64,000 nt of DNA from Desmospora profundinema (GCF_031454155.1 NZ_JAVDQG010000002.1:1-64000); one strand, 5' to 3'. Shown: positions 29,165 to 38,128, counted from the first letter of the stretch. The notes: generated from the sequence alone by a model not told the origin. Numbers and translations: made by a program.

Positions 29165-29194
29165 ATTTTACCATAAAACATTTTTGTAAGTCAA
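29165..29194 (-). promoter_or_regulatory. Sigma-A promoter of the ileS T-box transcript
   Basis: TTGACT (29189-29194) and TAAAAT (29165-29170) are 18 bp apart, with a TG one base before the -10. Start expected near 29158. Confidence 0.75.
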
Positions 29195-29200
29195 TGATTT

Positions 29201-30043
29201 TTAGAACATCGCTTTCCGTTTCATCTTACGAGAAGTACGACGCAGCTCCCGGCGGGGCTCGTCCTCTTCATCCATGTAAGAGTGCTCATTATCATCCATC
29301 GGAGCATGGGTGCTGTATTGGTCTGTATGACCGTAATCCTGTTGATGGGAACGATCCTCCAACGCCAACTGCTGTGAATCCTGTTCGGCGTATTGGTCCA
29401 ACTGCTGCCCTGCTTCATCCAATCCGTGTTCCAATTCTTCAAGAGACTCCCAGTCCGAGTTGTCCAGAATGTCCAGATGGGATTGAACCAATGTCCGGAA
29501 ACGGGCGCGGTACACGGTCGCTTTCTGTTTCAAATCCAGCAGTTCGCTGTGAATGGCCCGTGCTTTCTGCAAAGCTTCGTTGATAACCCGGTCGGCGTTT
29601 TTCTCCGCTTCCTGGACAATCAACTCGGCTTCCTTTTTGGCGTTCAAGCGCACTTCCTCCGCCACTTCCTGCGCCACACGGATGGATTTGTGAATGCTCT
29701 GTTCCATCGAAGAAAGCGAGGACGGGGATGGATGCATCGGAGCCGGCGGTTCCGGTGCCTGATAACGAGGCTGTGGTGGAGCCGGCGGTTGGGGAGCAAC
29801 ATGTTGCGGCGGAGGCTGCGGAGGTTCGTGGGATACCGGAGCAGCCATCTCTTGCTCTTCCAGTGCTTGCTCCAACTCTTGTTGCAACTCCTCAACCTGC
29901 TGCTCCAATTGTTGCTTTTCCCGGATCAGAAATTCGAAATCCTTGATAATCTGATCGAGGAAGTCGTTCACTTCATCTACATCATAGCCGCGAAACGAGC
30001 GTTTAAATTCTTTGTTGTGTATATCCAAAGGACTAAGCGGCAA
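29201..30043 (-). CDS. divIVA: DivIVA septum-placement protein
   Basis: About 280 residues. Binds negatively curved membranes at septa and poles and recruits partners. The N-terminus PLSPLDIHNKEFKRSFRGYDVDEVNDFLDQII is the DivIVA lipid-binding module, followed by coiled coils, an internal P/Q/A-rich linker (about 75-120), a second coiled coil and an acidic tail ending in KMKRKAMF. A TTG at 30043 is preferred because GAGGAGGTG is 6 nt upstream, matching the family start MPL. Longer than Bacillus DivIVA (~165) because of the linker and tail. Confidence 0.9.
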   Translation of the reverse strand: MPLSPLDIHNKEFKRSFRGYDVDEVNDFLDQIIKDFEFLIREKQQLEQQVEELQQELEQALEEQEMAAPVSHEPPQPPPQHVAPQPPAPPQPRYQAPEPPAPMHPSPSSLSSMEQSIHKSIRVAQEVAEEVRLNAKKEAELIVQEAEKNADRVINEALQKARAIHSELLDLKQKATVYRARFRTLVQSHLDILDNSDWESLEELEHGLDEAGQQLDQYAEQDSQQLALEDRSHQQDYGHTDQYSTHAPMDDNEHSYMDEEDEPRRELRRTSRKMKRKAMF

Positions 30044-30196
30044 GATTGACACCTCCTCAAGGGATTGGCTTCGCCATCTCTTATTCTACAATGGTAGCAA
30101 AATTCCTTCCATCTGGCTACAGCCGTTTCAAGCATGACAAGTAGCAGTCCTGGGGACAAAGGGGATTCCAGCAGCTAAAACCCATTGATTTTTTCT

Positions 30197-30976
30197 CTAA
30201 AGGGATCGAATCAAATTTAACAAAAAGCGCCCTTTTTTGGAAACCCCCAATTTTTCCCCTACCTGGATACGGCCGGATCCTCTCAGAGAAAGAACATCGC
30301 CTTCCTCCACCGTCTCAGCAGGGTTTCCCGTCGTTTTCCAGTTAATCTGGGCGTTTCCGTTTTTGACGGCGGTTGACACCCGGGATCGAGAAAGACGAAA
30401 CCCTTCCGCCAGTACCGCATCCAGTCGCAGGGAGGCGACTGACACCGACACGGTTTCAGTTCGTGTCTCGGGTACAATCAGCTCCTCCCGTTGGATCGTT
30501 TCCACATGGACAGGGTGGCGACCGATCCGGTTCAACTGGGAACGGATAAATTCCGCCAACTCCTCGGCCACGACCACATGACAACCACCTGGAAAGGGCA
30601 GGATGTCTCCCAATTTGTCCCGTTTCAACCCCAGACCCAGGAGTGAACCCAATACATCAGGATGGCGCAGATCACGGCCGCGTTCTGCCGGTTCCAAGGA
30701 TAAATAAGCCAATCCGTGGTCCGCATCCTCTACATAAGGGGGTAACACCTTCATCCGACAACGTTCCGCCCCTTCATATCCGCCATCCGCGGTAGCGGAC
30801 AGGTCGGTGGATCGGTTGATCACCATGGTGGCCACCCGCTGCTCCCGCGGGTTTAAAAAGGGAGTGAGGACCGGCTGATACCGAACTTCCGCCAGGGTCA
30901 TCCAGTCCAATACCCGTTCCGCCAATACCCGCTCTTCCGGACGGAAGTGGCGAAACCACGCTTCCTTTCCTCCCAT
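30197..30976 (-). CDS. ylmH: RNA-binding protein YlmH (S4 domain)
   Basis: About 259 residues. A C-terminal S4 domain (LRLDAVLAEGFRLSRSRVSTAVKNGNAQINWK) follows a YlmH-type N-terminal region (PEERVLAERVLDW...PFLNPREQRV). YlmH-family proteins act in ribosome-associated quality control and were first noted as division-cluster genes. ATG overlaps the yggT stop. Confidence 0.88.
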   Translation of the reverse strand: MGGKEAWFRHFRPEERVLAERVLDWMTLAEVRYQPVLTPFLNPREQRVATMVINRSTDLSATADGGYEGAERCRMKVLPPYVEDADHGLAYLSLEPAERGRDLRHPDVLGSLLGLGLKRDKLGDILPFPGGCHVVVAEELAEFIRSQLNRIGRHPVHVETIQREELIVPETRTETVSVSVASLRLDAVLAEGFRLSRSRVSTAVKNGNAQINWKTTGNPAETVEEGDVLSLRGSGRIQVGEKLGVSKKGRFLLNLIRSL

Positions 30977-31251
30977 CAAACCAATCCGAACAACAGCCTG
31001 ATGATGAAAACAACCCCGTTTTGGATAAAGTGGAGAGCGATCAATGCCACGATCGGGGAGATGTCGATCATGCCCAGGGGCGGAATGAAGCTGCGAAAAA
31101 TGGATAGGTACGGCTCTACCAGCCGACCCAGGAAAACGGCGATGGGAGACTCCCTCCCATTGGGAAACCAGGATAAAATGATGTATCCAAAAAGCATGAA
31201 TCGGTAAATCATGAACAGCGTGAGTGTCACTTCCAGTACGATTCTTTCCAT
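30976..31251 (-). CDS. ylmG: YggT family membrane protein
   Basis: 91 residues with two hydrophobic segments, YIILSWFPNGRESPI motif between them. Found beside sepF in most Bacilli; role in membrane or division processes remains unclear. The stop codon overlaps the ylmH start. Confidence 0.88.
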   Translation of the reverse strand: MERIVLEVTLTLFMIYRFMLFGYIILSWFPNGRESPIAVFLGRLVEPYLSIFRSFIPPLGMIDISPIVALIALHFIQNGVVFIIRLLFGLV

Positions 31252-31255
31252 TGCT

Positions 31256-31672
31256 TCACCTCAAAATATCATTCGCTTCATCCGTTAGCATGTCTGTGAT
31301 CGACCCCTGGATATCGACATTGGCAGGTGTGCACATAAAAATGTGAGATCCCAGCTTTTGAATGTTCCCATTGAGTGCGTAAACCGTTCCGCTGAGGAAA
31401 TCGATGATTCGCACCGCGTGCTCTTTGGGAACACGCTGAAGATTGACGATGATGGGGCGGTGGTTTTTCAAGTTGTCAGCAATGTCCTGGGCCTCGTCAT
31501 AAGAACGGGGCTCCGCGAGAACCACCCGGACATTTTTCTGGGTGTGCAGGGAGACCACGTTTCGCCGCCCCCGCTCCGGGGGCCCATCGGAAGGATCTTG
31601 GGTGTAGTCCCGGTACTGCTCGTCCTCTTCGTTGATTCCAAAGAAGCCCATGACGCGATCCATGAATCGCAA
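31256..31672 (-). CDS. sepF: Cell division protein SepF
   Basis: 138 residues. An N-terminal amphipathic membrane anchor (MRFMDRVMGFFGINEE), an acidic linker and a C-terminal SepF fold (VVLAEPRSYDEAQDIADNLKNHRPIIVNLQRVP...FLSGTVYALNGNIQKLG). It forms rings that bind the FtsZ tail and bundle Z filaments. Four bp before yggT. Confidence 0.93.
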   Translation of the reverse strand: MRFMDRVMGFFGINEEDEQYRDYTQDPSDGPPERGRRNVVSLHTQKNVRVVLAEPRSYDEAQDIADNLKNHRPIIVNLQRVPKEHAVRIIDFLSGTVYALNGNIQKLGSHIFMCTPANVDIQGSITDMLTDEANDILR

Positions 31673-31696
31673 ACCAACCGCCTCCTTGCCATCGCC

Positions 31697-32398
31697 CTAG
31701 TTTTGTCGACCCACCAACACGGAGCCTAACCGGAGGAAAGTAGCCCCCTCTTCGACAGCGATGGAGTAATCACGAGACATCCCCATGGACAGGTGGGGCA
31801 CGTCCAATCGCGGGTTATCCAGGGTCCTCAACTGCTGCTGCAACCGTTTCAACCCCCGAAACACCGGGCGCGTCTCTTCCGGATCCTCTGTATACGGAGC
31901 CATTGTCATGAGGCCCTCGATCCGGATAAAGGGCAATTGCGCGGTTTCCCTTGCAAACTCCGTCAGTTCTTCCGGCGAGACACCTCGCTTGCTGCCTTCA
32001 CCGGAAACATTCACCTGGATGAAACAGTGCAGGGGTTTCCCGGCTTCTTCAGCCCGTTTGTTCACTTCCTCGGCCAGGGAGAAGCGATCCAAGGAATGCA
32101 GGTATTGGAATTTCCCTACCACCTGTTTCACTTTGTTCCGTTGAAGGTGTCCGATGAAATGCCAAGTTCCACGGTCACCCAGCGCCTCCCACTTAGGAAC
32201 CGCCTCCTGAGCCCGGCTCTCCCCGATATGGATCAACCCGGCGTCCAATGCGGCACCCGTTCGCTCCAGATCCACATACTTCGTCACTGCTATGATGTTC
32301 ACATCCCGGGGATTCCTCCCGGAACGGCTGCAAGCTTCACGAATCCGCCGTTCCACCTCATCCCGCTGGTGTCGGATTGTCTCCATCCACTCATTCAT
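31697..32398 (-). CDS. ylmE: PLP homeostasis protein YlmE/YggS family
   Basis: 233 residues from ATG 32398. Single-domain fold-III PLP protein resembling the alanine racemase barrel; the PLP lysine is in IIAVTKYVD and a glycine-rich HFIGHLQRNKV segment follows. It overlaps pgeF by 8 bp (ATGAATGA). Confidence 0.92.
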   Translation of the reverse strand: MNEWMETIRHQRDEVERRIREACSRSGRNPRDVNIIAVTKYVDLERTGAALDAGLIHIGESRAQEAVPKWEALGDRGTWHFIGHLQRNKVKQVVGKFQYLHSLDRFSLAEEVNKRAEEAGKPLHCFIQVNVSGEGSKRGVSPEELTEFARETAQLPFIRIEGLMTMAPYTEDPEETRPVFRGLKRLQQQLRTLDNPRLDVPHLSMGMSRDYSIAVEEGATFLRLGSVLVGRQN

Positions 32399-33218
32399 CC
32401 TTTCGCAAACCGATGAAGGCCACCATCCGTCCTGTCCGTCCCCGATCACGCCGATGGGAGTGGAAATACTCCGGATGACAACTGGTACACCAGCCAGTGA
32501 CCGACACGTATCTCTCCTCGAGTCCTTCTGTAAGTAACAACCGGCGATTCAGTTCACGCAGGTCTAACATCCATTTACCCGCTGACGCCGGTTTTAACAC
32601 CGCATCTGCGTCACCGGGCAACATCTCCCTCACGGGCGAAGCCACCCGATCATCCACCTCGTAGCAACAGGCACCGATTGAAGGGGCGATCGCCGCCCGA
32701 ATCCGTTCCCGCCGGGCACCCATCCTGACGAGTTCACGGACCATCGCCGGGCCGATGCCGCCGACGGTGCCACGCCATCCGGCATGAGCGACACCCACTG
32801 CCTTCACATCGGGGCAGAAGTAAAGAATCGGGACGCAATCCGCGTAAAAAGAGGCCAGCAAGATATCCGGCTCCCGGGTGATCAAGCCATCGGTCTGTGC
32901 AAAGGCTGATTGCCGGGATTCCCGTCCTTTGCCCCGATCCCCTGCTTTCACCTCTTGGATTCGGACTCCATGCACCTGCTCAGCGGAAGTCCAGGAAGCA
33001 AACGGAAAATTCAACACCTGAGACAACTGTTGCCGCTGCTGAATGACAAGTTCGGGATCGTCACCCACATGCAGGGCGTAATTACAACGATTAGGGTTCT
33101 TTAAGGATTCTCGGTTTCGGGTACTCATCCCTGCCACCACATACGAAAACTCCCGTTCCCAGGATGTTAGCGTAAGGAGCGGGACAGCGGCATCCGTCCG
33201 ATATTGAAAGGGTTCCAT
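32391..33218 (-). CDS. pgeF: Peptidoglycan editing factor PgeF (YlmD, DUF152)
   Basis: 275 residues. Multicopper polyphenol oxidase/DUF152 fold with CNYALHVGDDPE, ASFYADCVPILYF, VGVAHAGWRGTVGG and a second SIGACCYEV motif; the Cys and His positions suggest zinc or copper binding. The family was reported to remove mis-incorporated amino acids from peptidoglycan precursors. Confidence 0.88.
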   Translation of the reverse strand: MEPFQYRTDAAVPLLTLTSWEREFSYVVAGMSTRNRESLKNPNRCNYALHVGDDPELVIQQRQQLSQVLNFPFASWTSAEQVHGVRIQEVKAGDRGKGRESRQSAFAQTDGLITREPDILLASFYADCVPILYFCPDVKAVGVAHAGWRGTVGGIGPAMVRELVRMGARRERIRAAIAPSIGACCYEVDDRVASPVREMLPGDADAVLKPASAGKWMLDLRELNRRLLLTEGLEERYVSVTGWCTSCHPEYFHSHRRDRGRTGRMVAFIGLRKDE

Positions 33219-33272
33219 CGTCTTCCCTCCCGACTAACAGTTTACCACAGCCCCCTGGGTAGACAAAGCGGT

Positions 33273-33290
33273 TTGTACTCACCAGTACAA
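33273..33290. promoter_or_regulatory. Inverted repeat between ylmC and pgeF
   Basis: TTGTACT-CACC-AGTACAA, a perfect 7-bp inverted repeat with a 4-bp spacer, about 55 bp upstream of pgeF. It could be an operator or a small hairpin. No family assignment. Confidence 0.4.
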
Positions 33291-33330
33291 GTCCCGCCGG
33301 GTCGCATCCGCTCCTGGTCTCGCTATGCCC

Positions 33331-33633
33331 TCATGGTCCATCGTTGGAAGGGTGGGTCAGCAGGGGGCGGGGATCCCCATCGTTTTCAGATGAAAAGCGA
33401 GAGTTGTCCAGCCTTACCAAAATGACATCCGATCCGATCTTTACAATCTGGCTCCATGGAATCACCCACTCTTTCCCTCCCGTCAACAATCCAAACAGGC
33501 GTGTTTCCCCCGGCACCACCAATGCACGGATCTGACCCGCCCGCAAATCAATGTCCAGGTCGTGGATTTGTCCCAACTTACGGCCATCTCCCACATTGAC
33601 GACATCTTTGGTTTGCAGATCTGAGATCTTCAT
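33331..33633 (-). CDS. ylmC: YlmC/YmxH family PRC-barrel sporulation protein
   Basis: About 100 residues starting MKISDLQTKDVVNVGDGRKLGQI, one PRC-barrel domain (DLDIDLRAGQIRALVVPG...EWVIPWSQIVKIGSDVILV). Related proteins lie next to sigG/sigE in Bacilli and are mother-cell expressed. A GTG four codons upstream is an alternative start. Confidence 0.85.
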   Translation of the reverse strand: MKISDLQTKDVVNVGDGRKLGQIHDLDIDLRAGQIRALVVPGETRLFGLLTGGKEWVIPWSQIVKIGSDVILVRLDNSRFSSENDGDPRPLLTHPSNDGP

Positions 33634-33829
33634 CACAGGGACCACCCCGATTTTTTTGGTTGGTTCATATATATGGCGAACCTTCCCCGATCATAATCAG
33701 CTTGTCAAAAACTGTAGGCAGGAAGAGAACCGGAAACGTGGAATTGTTCACCTACGCTTGACTTGTGGACAGAAAAAAAACGAGGCATGCGAATAAACCG
33801 TTAGAGAGGATCCTGAGGGGAGGAGTTTG

Positions 33830-34489
33830 GTGAAACAGCTCTTATTACTCTGTTTATGCCTTTTTATTATCATCGGGTGCTCCAATCAAGGAGCCGTCAC
33901 TGTGTCACTGGGCACCGGAACCGATCACGACGGGATCACCGGAGAAACAGATGCATTTCAACCAGGGGAGCCCATCTGGGTGGAGGTTGTGGAAAAAAGC
34001 ACTTTTGAAGACTCTTATATCGACCTTCAACTGATGGTGCAACAATCGGATGAAACTGTCCATCGCGGCGTCATCGCTATCAAATCCAGCGATCAACAAA
34101 CACGATACGAGCTGCCCCTGAATCTTGTAGCGGGAGAGTATGACCTTCAGCTTTTCCGAGGGGGAGAATTAGCAGCAGCAAAGCCGTTCACGGTTCAAAC
34201 CCGCGACATTCCAGACTATGAAGTCATACAGGAAACGAACCGGGAAGAAGGGATTATAGAATTACGGGTGGTAACGTCCGCTTCCACCCCTGTGGAACTG
34301 GGGGCTGTCCTTCATGATCTACAGGCCTTGCGGGAAGAAGCAGAAGTGATCTGGGTTCATTTTCATGAAGCGGCGGCAGGATCCTACGGCAGTATCAAAG
34401 CATCCGCCGGTATCACTCACACAGAAGAGGGGGCTTCCCGAATCGGTGTCAGCCATCCGAAAGAGTATTTCTTTGAAATGAAGAATTGA
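33830..34489 (+). CDS. Putative lipoprotein of unknown function
   Basis: 219 residues starting at GTG behind GGGGAGGAG. Signal peptide VKQLLLLCLCLFIIIGC with the lipobox Cys, then a beta-rich exported region (DAFQPGEPIWVEVV...IDLQLMV...GEYDLQLFRGGE) and a C-terminal part, VTSASTPVELGAVLHDLQALREEAEVIWVHF. I do not recognise the family. It is transcribed opposite to sigG and ylmC, with its own terminator. Confidence 0.75.
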   Translation: MKQLLLLCLCLFIIIGCSNQGAVTVSLGTGTDHDGITGETDAFQPGEPIWVEVVEKSTFEDSYIDLQLMVQQSDETVHRGVIAIKSSDQQTRYELPLNLVAGEYDLQLFRGGELAAAKPFTVQTRDIPDYEVIQETNREEGIIELRVVTSASTPVELGAVLHDLQALREEAEVIWVHFHEAAAGSYGSIKASAGITHTEEGASRIGVSHPKEYFFEMKN

Positions 34490-34502
34490 CAGATGTAATC
34501 CT

Positions 34503-34537
34503 AAGGCTACTGACCTTTGTCAGCAGCCTTATTTTTT
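34503..34537 (+). terminator. Terminator of the lipoprotein gene
   Basis: AAGGCTACTGAC pairs with GTCAGCAGCCTT (one mismatch) across a short loop, then ATTTTTT. Confidence 0.85.
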
Positions 34538-34587
34538 ACCATAAAAACAGATCGGACAAGACGAAATAGATTAGGCTTGATATGCAT

Positions 34588-34620
34588 AGAAAAACCCCAC
34601 ACCAAACAGGTGCGGGGTAA
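34588..34620 (-). terminator. sigG terminator
   Basis: ACCCCACACC (34594-34603) and GGTGCGGGGT (34609-34618); on the minus strand the hairpin is followed by TTTTTC. Confidence 0.8.
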
Positions 34621-34634
34621 AACGAAGGGAAATC

Positions 34635-35408
34635 CTACTGAATAAACTTGTTCATTTGTTGAATAGCCGCTTTCTCCAGACGGGAAACTTGTGCCTGAGA
34701 AATCCCGATCTCGTCCGCCACCTCCATCTGCGTTTTTCCTTCGAAGAAACGCATGGATAAGATCATTTTTTCCCGGTTGTTCAGTTTCCCCATCGCTTCC
34801 CGGAGAGCGATCTCCTCCACCCAATTGACGTCTTTTTCATCGGACAATTGGTCCATGACGTATATGGGATCTCCCCCGTCCTGATAGATCGGTTCAAACA
34901 GTGAAACGGGATCCTGGATCGCATCCAGGGCGAAGACCACTTCCTCTTTGGAAACACTCAACGCCTCCGAAATTTCATGGATCGTGGGCTCACGGGAGTG
35001 CCGATACGTCAGCGTATCCCTGACTTGGAGCGCTTTATATGCGATGTCACGCAGGGAACGGGAAACCCGAATCGGATTGTTATCCCGGAGATAGCGGCGT
35101 ATTTCGCCAATGATCATGGGTACTGCATAAGTGGAGAACTTCACGTTCTGGCTCAGATCAAAGTTGTCGATGGCCTTCATTAAACCAATGCACCCCACCT
35201 GAAACAGGTCGTCCACATTTTCCCCGCGATTGTTGAAGCGTTGGATCACACTAAGCACCAGACGCAGGTTCCCATTCACCAGCTTCTCTCTGGCTGAGCG
35301 ATCCCCTTCTTCCTGCAGGGAACGGAACAGGGCGCGCATTTCCTCATTTTTGAGGACCGGCAACTTGGATGTGTCCACTCCGCATATTTCCACTTTGTTT
35401 CGCGCCAT
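34635..35408 (-). CDS. sigG: Forespore sigma factor G
   Basis: 257 residues. The N-terminus ARNKVEICGVDTSKLPVLKNEEM is characteristic of SigG. Region 2 (LVLSVIQRFNNRGENVDDLFQVGCIGLMKAIDNFDLS, STYAVPMIIGEIRRYLRD), region 3 and region 4 (MSMRFFEGKTQMEVADEIGISQAQVSRLEKAA) are complete. Directs late forespore gene expression. ATG behind GGAGGGG. As in Bacillus it lies downstream of sigE, but here an oppositely oriented glutamine-rich gene is between them. Confidence 0.95.
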   Translation of the reverse strand: MARNKVEICGVDTSKLPVLKNEEMRALFRSLQEEGDRSAREKLVNGNLRLVLSVIQRFNNRGENVDDLFQVGCIGLMKAIDNFDLSQNVKFSTYAVPMIIGEIRRYLRDNNPIRVSRSLRDIAYKALQVRDTLTYRHSREPTIHEISEALSVSKEEVVFALDAIQDPVSLFEPIYQDGGDPIYVMDQLSDEKDVNWVEEIALREAMGKLNNREKMILSMRFFEGKTQMEVADEIGISQAQVSRLEKAAIQQMNKFIQ

Positions 35409-35482
35409 GGATTCCCCTCCTACGGATACGTTATTGTCAAGTATCTCCTTAGGAGGTAAATTTATAATCCCCAGCCTTCACC

Positions 35483-35509
35483 AATAAACAACCCGCATTA
35501 TCATACATA
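35483..35509 (+). promoter_or_regulatory. Candidate mother-cell (sigma E/K-like) promoter
   Basis: CATACATA at 35502-35509 resembles a sigma E/K -10 (CATA...). An AATAAA at 35483-35488 sits about 13 bp upstream as a weak -35. It would drive the glutamine-rich gene. Judged by eye only. Confidence 0.35.
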
Positions 35510-35575
35510 ACTCCTCCACCAAAAAGAAACCATATCCTTGATAAACCGATCAACATAAATAAGGAGGATACCCGT

Positions 35576-36157
35576 ATGAGTGAGGAAGACAAGAAAACAC
35601 AACGCATCGCCAAACAAGCAGCAGAAGTGGAAGTATCACAAGAACTGAGTTCATTCCGTAACCAATTGAATCAAATCGAAAAAACACTGCAGCAGTATCA
35701 GCAGCAGCAACAATCGATGCAACAGCAATCCCAACCTCAATCCCAGCAGCAAATGCAAAACCAAGCAAACCAATTGATGCAACAAATCCAACAGTTCAGC
35801 AGTCAATCCCAGCAACAGCAGCAACAAGTGGATCAGCAGCTGCAACAAACCCTGCAACAATGTATTCAGTTGCTTAATCAAGGGTTGCAGTATGTTCAGT
35901 CCAACCGTGCGCTAAACCAAATGGAACAAGCGCTCATTCAGGTTCGACAACAAATGGGGATGCAACAAGGGCAGCAAGGACAACAAGGGCAGCAACAGAT
36001 GGGCATGCAAGGACAGCAAGGGCAACAGGGACAGCAACAGATGGGCATGCAAGGACAGCAAGGGCAACAAGGGCAGCAACAGGGGCAACAGCCATTCCAA
36101 CAACAACAGCCCTATCAACAGCAACAACATACCCCTTCCCATCAACAATACCAATAA
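35576..36157 (+). CDS. Glutamine-rich low-complexity protein
   Basis: 193 residues, ATG behind AAGGAGG. The first ~45 residues are normal and helical (EDKKTQRIAKQAAEVEVSQELSSFRNQL); the rest is mostly Gln with heptad-like spacing, then repeated GQQGQQQMGMQ units and a QPYQQQQ tail. There is no signal peptide. Composition resembles spore coat or crust proteins rather than an enzyme. Its location between sigE and sigG, its promoter-like upstream sequence and its own terminator suggest a sporulation-specific structural protein, by inference. Confidence 0.75.
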   Translation: MSEEDKKTQRIAKQAAEVEVSQELSSFRNQLNQIEKTLQQYQQQQQSMQQQSQPQSQQQMQNQANQLMQQIQQFSSQSQQQQQQVDQQLQQTLQQCIQLLNQGLQYVQSNRALNQMEQALIQVRQQMGMQQGQQGQQGQQQMGMQGQQGQQGQQQMGMQGQQGQQGQQQGQQPFQQQQPYQQQQHTPSHQQYQ

Positions 36158-36167
36158 ATAAAGAACG

Positions 36168-36200
36168 GAAAATGGGACGGAGATTCCGTCCCATTTTTCT
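36168..36200. terminator. Terminator between the Q-rich gene and sigE
   Basis: AATGGGACGG (36171-36180) pairs with CCGTCCCATT (36186-36195); a T-rich tail follows on plus, and A-rich sequence precedes it, so it may serve both convergent genes. Confidence 0.8.
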
Positions 36201-36211
36201 TTGTAAAGCAG

Positions 36212-36934
36212 TCAAACCATTTTGTTAAATTCTTTACGGAGCCGCTTAATAATCCGTTTTTCAAGGCGGGAGATGTAGGATTGGGAAATCCCGAGCAGAT
36301 CTGCCACATCCTTTTGCGTCTTCTCCTCGCCCCCGTTGAGGCCAAAACGGAGTTCCATGATCTTCCTTTCTCGTTCCGACAACTTCATCAGGGCGGTGCG
36401 AAGGATTTTTCGATCCACCTGCTCCTCGATGTTCCGGTAGATGGTATCATTCTCAGTCCCCATCACATCAGACAGGAGCAATTCGTTTCCGTCCCAATCC
36501 ATGTTCAGCGGTTCATCAAATGAAACCTCCGACCGAATTTTATTGTTGCGACGCAAAAACATCAGGATTTCGTTTTCAATGCACCGGGAGGCATAAGTGG
36601 CCAGTTTAATCTTCTTTGTAGGGTCAAACGTATTGACCGCCTTGATTAATCCGATGGTTCCGATGGAGACTAAATCTTCGATGTTGATGCCCGTATTTTC
36701 AAACTTACGTGCGATATAGACGACCAACCGCAGATTCCGCTCAATCAGCATAGCCCGTACGGCGGAATCGCCGCCGGGGAGTTTATCCAGCAGATGTTCT
36801 TCTTCCTCCCGAGTCAAGGGGGGAGGCAACGCTTCACTTCCGCCGATGTAATAGATCTCTTCCCCTTTGAGCCCCATTTGGATTAGAATCCGATACCAAA
36901 GCAATTGCAACGCCAATTTCCACCTGACAACCAT
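36212..36934 (-). CDS. sigE: Mother-cell sigma factor E precursor (pro-sigma E)
   Basis: 240 residues from ATG 36934, equal to Bacillus SigE. The hydrophobic N-terminal pro-segment [21 protein letters not shown] is the part removed by SpoIIGA. Region 2 ([39 protein letters not shown]) and region 4 ([35 protein letters not shown]) are intact. GAGGAGGG lies 8 nt upstream. Co-transcribed with spoIIGA. Confidence 0.96.
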   Translation of the reverse strand: MVVRWKLALQLLWYRILIQMGLKGEEIYYIGGSEALPPPLTREEEEHLLDKLPGGDSAVRAMLIERNLRLVVYIARKFENTGINIEDLVSIGTIGLIKAVNTFDPTKKIKLATYASRCIENEILMFLRRNNKIRSEVSFDEPLNMDWDGNELLLSDVMGTENDTIYRNIEEQVDRKILRTALMKLSERERKIMELRFGLNGGEEKTQKDVADLLGISQSYISRLEKRIIKRLRKEFNKMV

Positions 36935-36968
36935 AGCCCGTACCCTCCTCTTGGTTAAGAGTTTGCTT

Positions 36969-37877
36969 TCATCCCGCCGCCGGCATGGTGGAAGGGTGAA
37001 GGATCGCTTGGTAGGTTCCATCGGAGGACAATCTTCCGGCATCCAGTCCGATCAGTACCTGCCCGGATTCTACCCATGTCCCCTTTTGGTGCACATCCAC
37101 CCGGTCCGGCTTGAAAGCCAACATCATACCACCGTCACCGGCAGCCCCGCGGTAAGGAACCAACCGTACCCGGGTCAACCAATCCGGAGGCAAACCGGAC
37201 CCGAGTGCATCCCAATCTTTGCTTTTTGCCAAACGGATTAACCCGTCGGGCAAGACCTCGGATAACCGACCCAGTTCCACCATCATGACCGGGGTGCGGC
37301 TGATGGGATCGCGAAGCTGATTGCCGGTATCGATCAAGCCGACACATTCCAACCGCACCCCTTCCACTGTGATCGCCACCGTCGCCAAGTATTGGTGTAC
37401 CGCCTGACGATCCTGCAACGACCGGAATGAAACGCGGGCATACAACCAAACCAACGGAAAAGCCGCCAGTACAAATACCCACGAAACCGGCGAGCCCCAT
37501 CCCGATGCATAGGTGACAAAAACCCCTCCTCCCGATTCAAGGCCCGCACCCAGCAGATAGTGGAGAGCGAACATTCCCCCACCGGTAACAAAAGAAATCA
37601 GGTAAAAGACACCCAGGTTCCGAAGAAACGCCAAGGGAGCCCGAAGCCCCATCGCCACTCCGACCATGAGGATGGACACAAACAACTTGCCTCCGAATGT
37701 ATAAGCCAACGTCAACGGTTGCCACAGGTGCCAGACCGCATATGTCGCTCCGATCACAGCCGCCACCGCAATCCGCCAATAGGGGGTTCGTTGACGCCGG
37801 ATGGCCGCGGTCAACCACAAGAGCAGCCCGTCGATGCAAAGATTGAGCAAAAAGACCATGTCGGCATATACTACCAT
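36969..37877 (-). CDS. spoIIGA: Sigma-E processing peptidase SpoIIGA
   Basis: 302 residues. An N-terminal membrane half with about five segments and a C-terminal aspartic protease domain with [15 protein letters not shown], in which Asp is catalytic. Activated after septation by forespore SpoIIR to cleave pro-sigma E. A likely Spo0A-controlled promoter is just upstream. Confidence 0.94.
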   Translation of the reverse strand: MVVYADMVFLLNLCIDGLLLWLTAAIRRQRTPYWRIAVAAVIGATYAVWHLWQPLTLAYTFGGKLFVSILMVGVAMGLRAPLAFLRNLGVFYLISFVTGGGMFALHYLLGAGLESGGGVFVTYASGWGSPVSWVFVLAAFPLVWLYARVSFRSLQDRQAVHQYLATVAITVEGVRLECVGLIDTGNQLRDPISRTPVMMVELGRLSEVLPDGLIRLAKSKDWDALGSGLPPDWLTRVRLVPYRGAAGDGGMMLAFKPDRVDVHQKGTWVESGQVLIGLDAGRLSSDGTYQAILHPSTMPAAG

Positions 37878-37909
37878 ATTTGGGTCCCTTCCCCCGTTAA
37901 GGTGTCCTC

Positions 37910-37977
37910 AGTATATCCCAATCACCCTTTCAATGTCTGTCTAATCTTGCTGCCTGCAGGGGACTTTTTTTGTCAAA
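37910..37977 (-). promoter_or_regulatory. spoIIG promoter with Spo0A boxes
   Basis: On the minus strand TAGACA (37938-37943) and TATACT (37910-37915) are separated by 22 bp, the unusual spacing known for the Spo0A-activated sigma-A promoter of spoIIG in Bacillus. A perfect 0A box, TTTGTCAAA, lies at 37969-37977 (plus), about 65-75 bp before the expected start. A 0A-like TGTCTAA overlaps the -35, as in Bacillus. Confidence 0.75.
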
Positions 37978-38056
37978 AACCCATGAAAAAAGGGTGGTTG
38001 TCCGAAAAAGGTTGTGTGGCAGCGTTAGAATGCAATATCGACAGGCAGGATCTAAA

Positions 38057-38092
38057 ACAAAAATACCCTCTGTGGATACAGAGGGTATTTTC
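38057..38092 (-). terminator. ftsZ terminator
   Basis: Perfect 13-bp stem AAATACCCTCTGT (38061-38073) with ACAGAGGGTATTT (38078-38090), GGAT loop. On the minus strand it is followed by TTGTTTT. It separates ftsZ from spoIIGA. Confidence 0.85.
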
Positions 38093-38128
38093 GTCCATTC
38101 TGTGTCGATCTGGAAAGTGAAACCGGAA

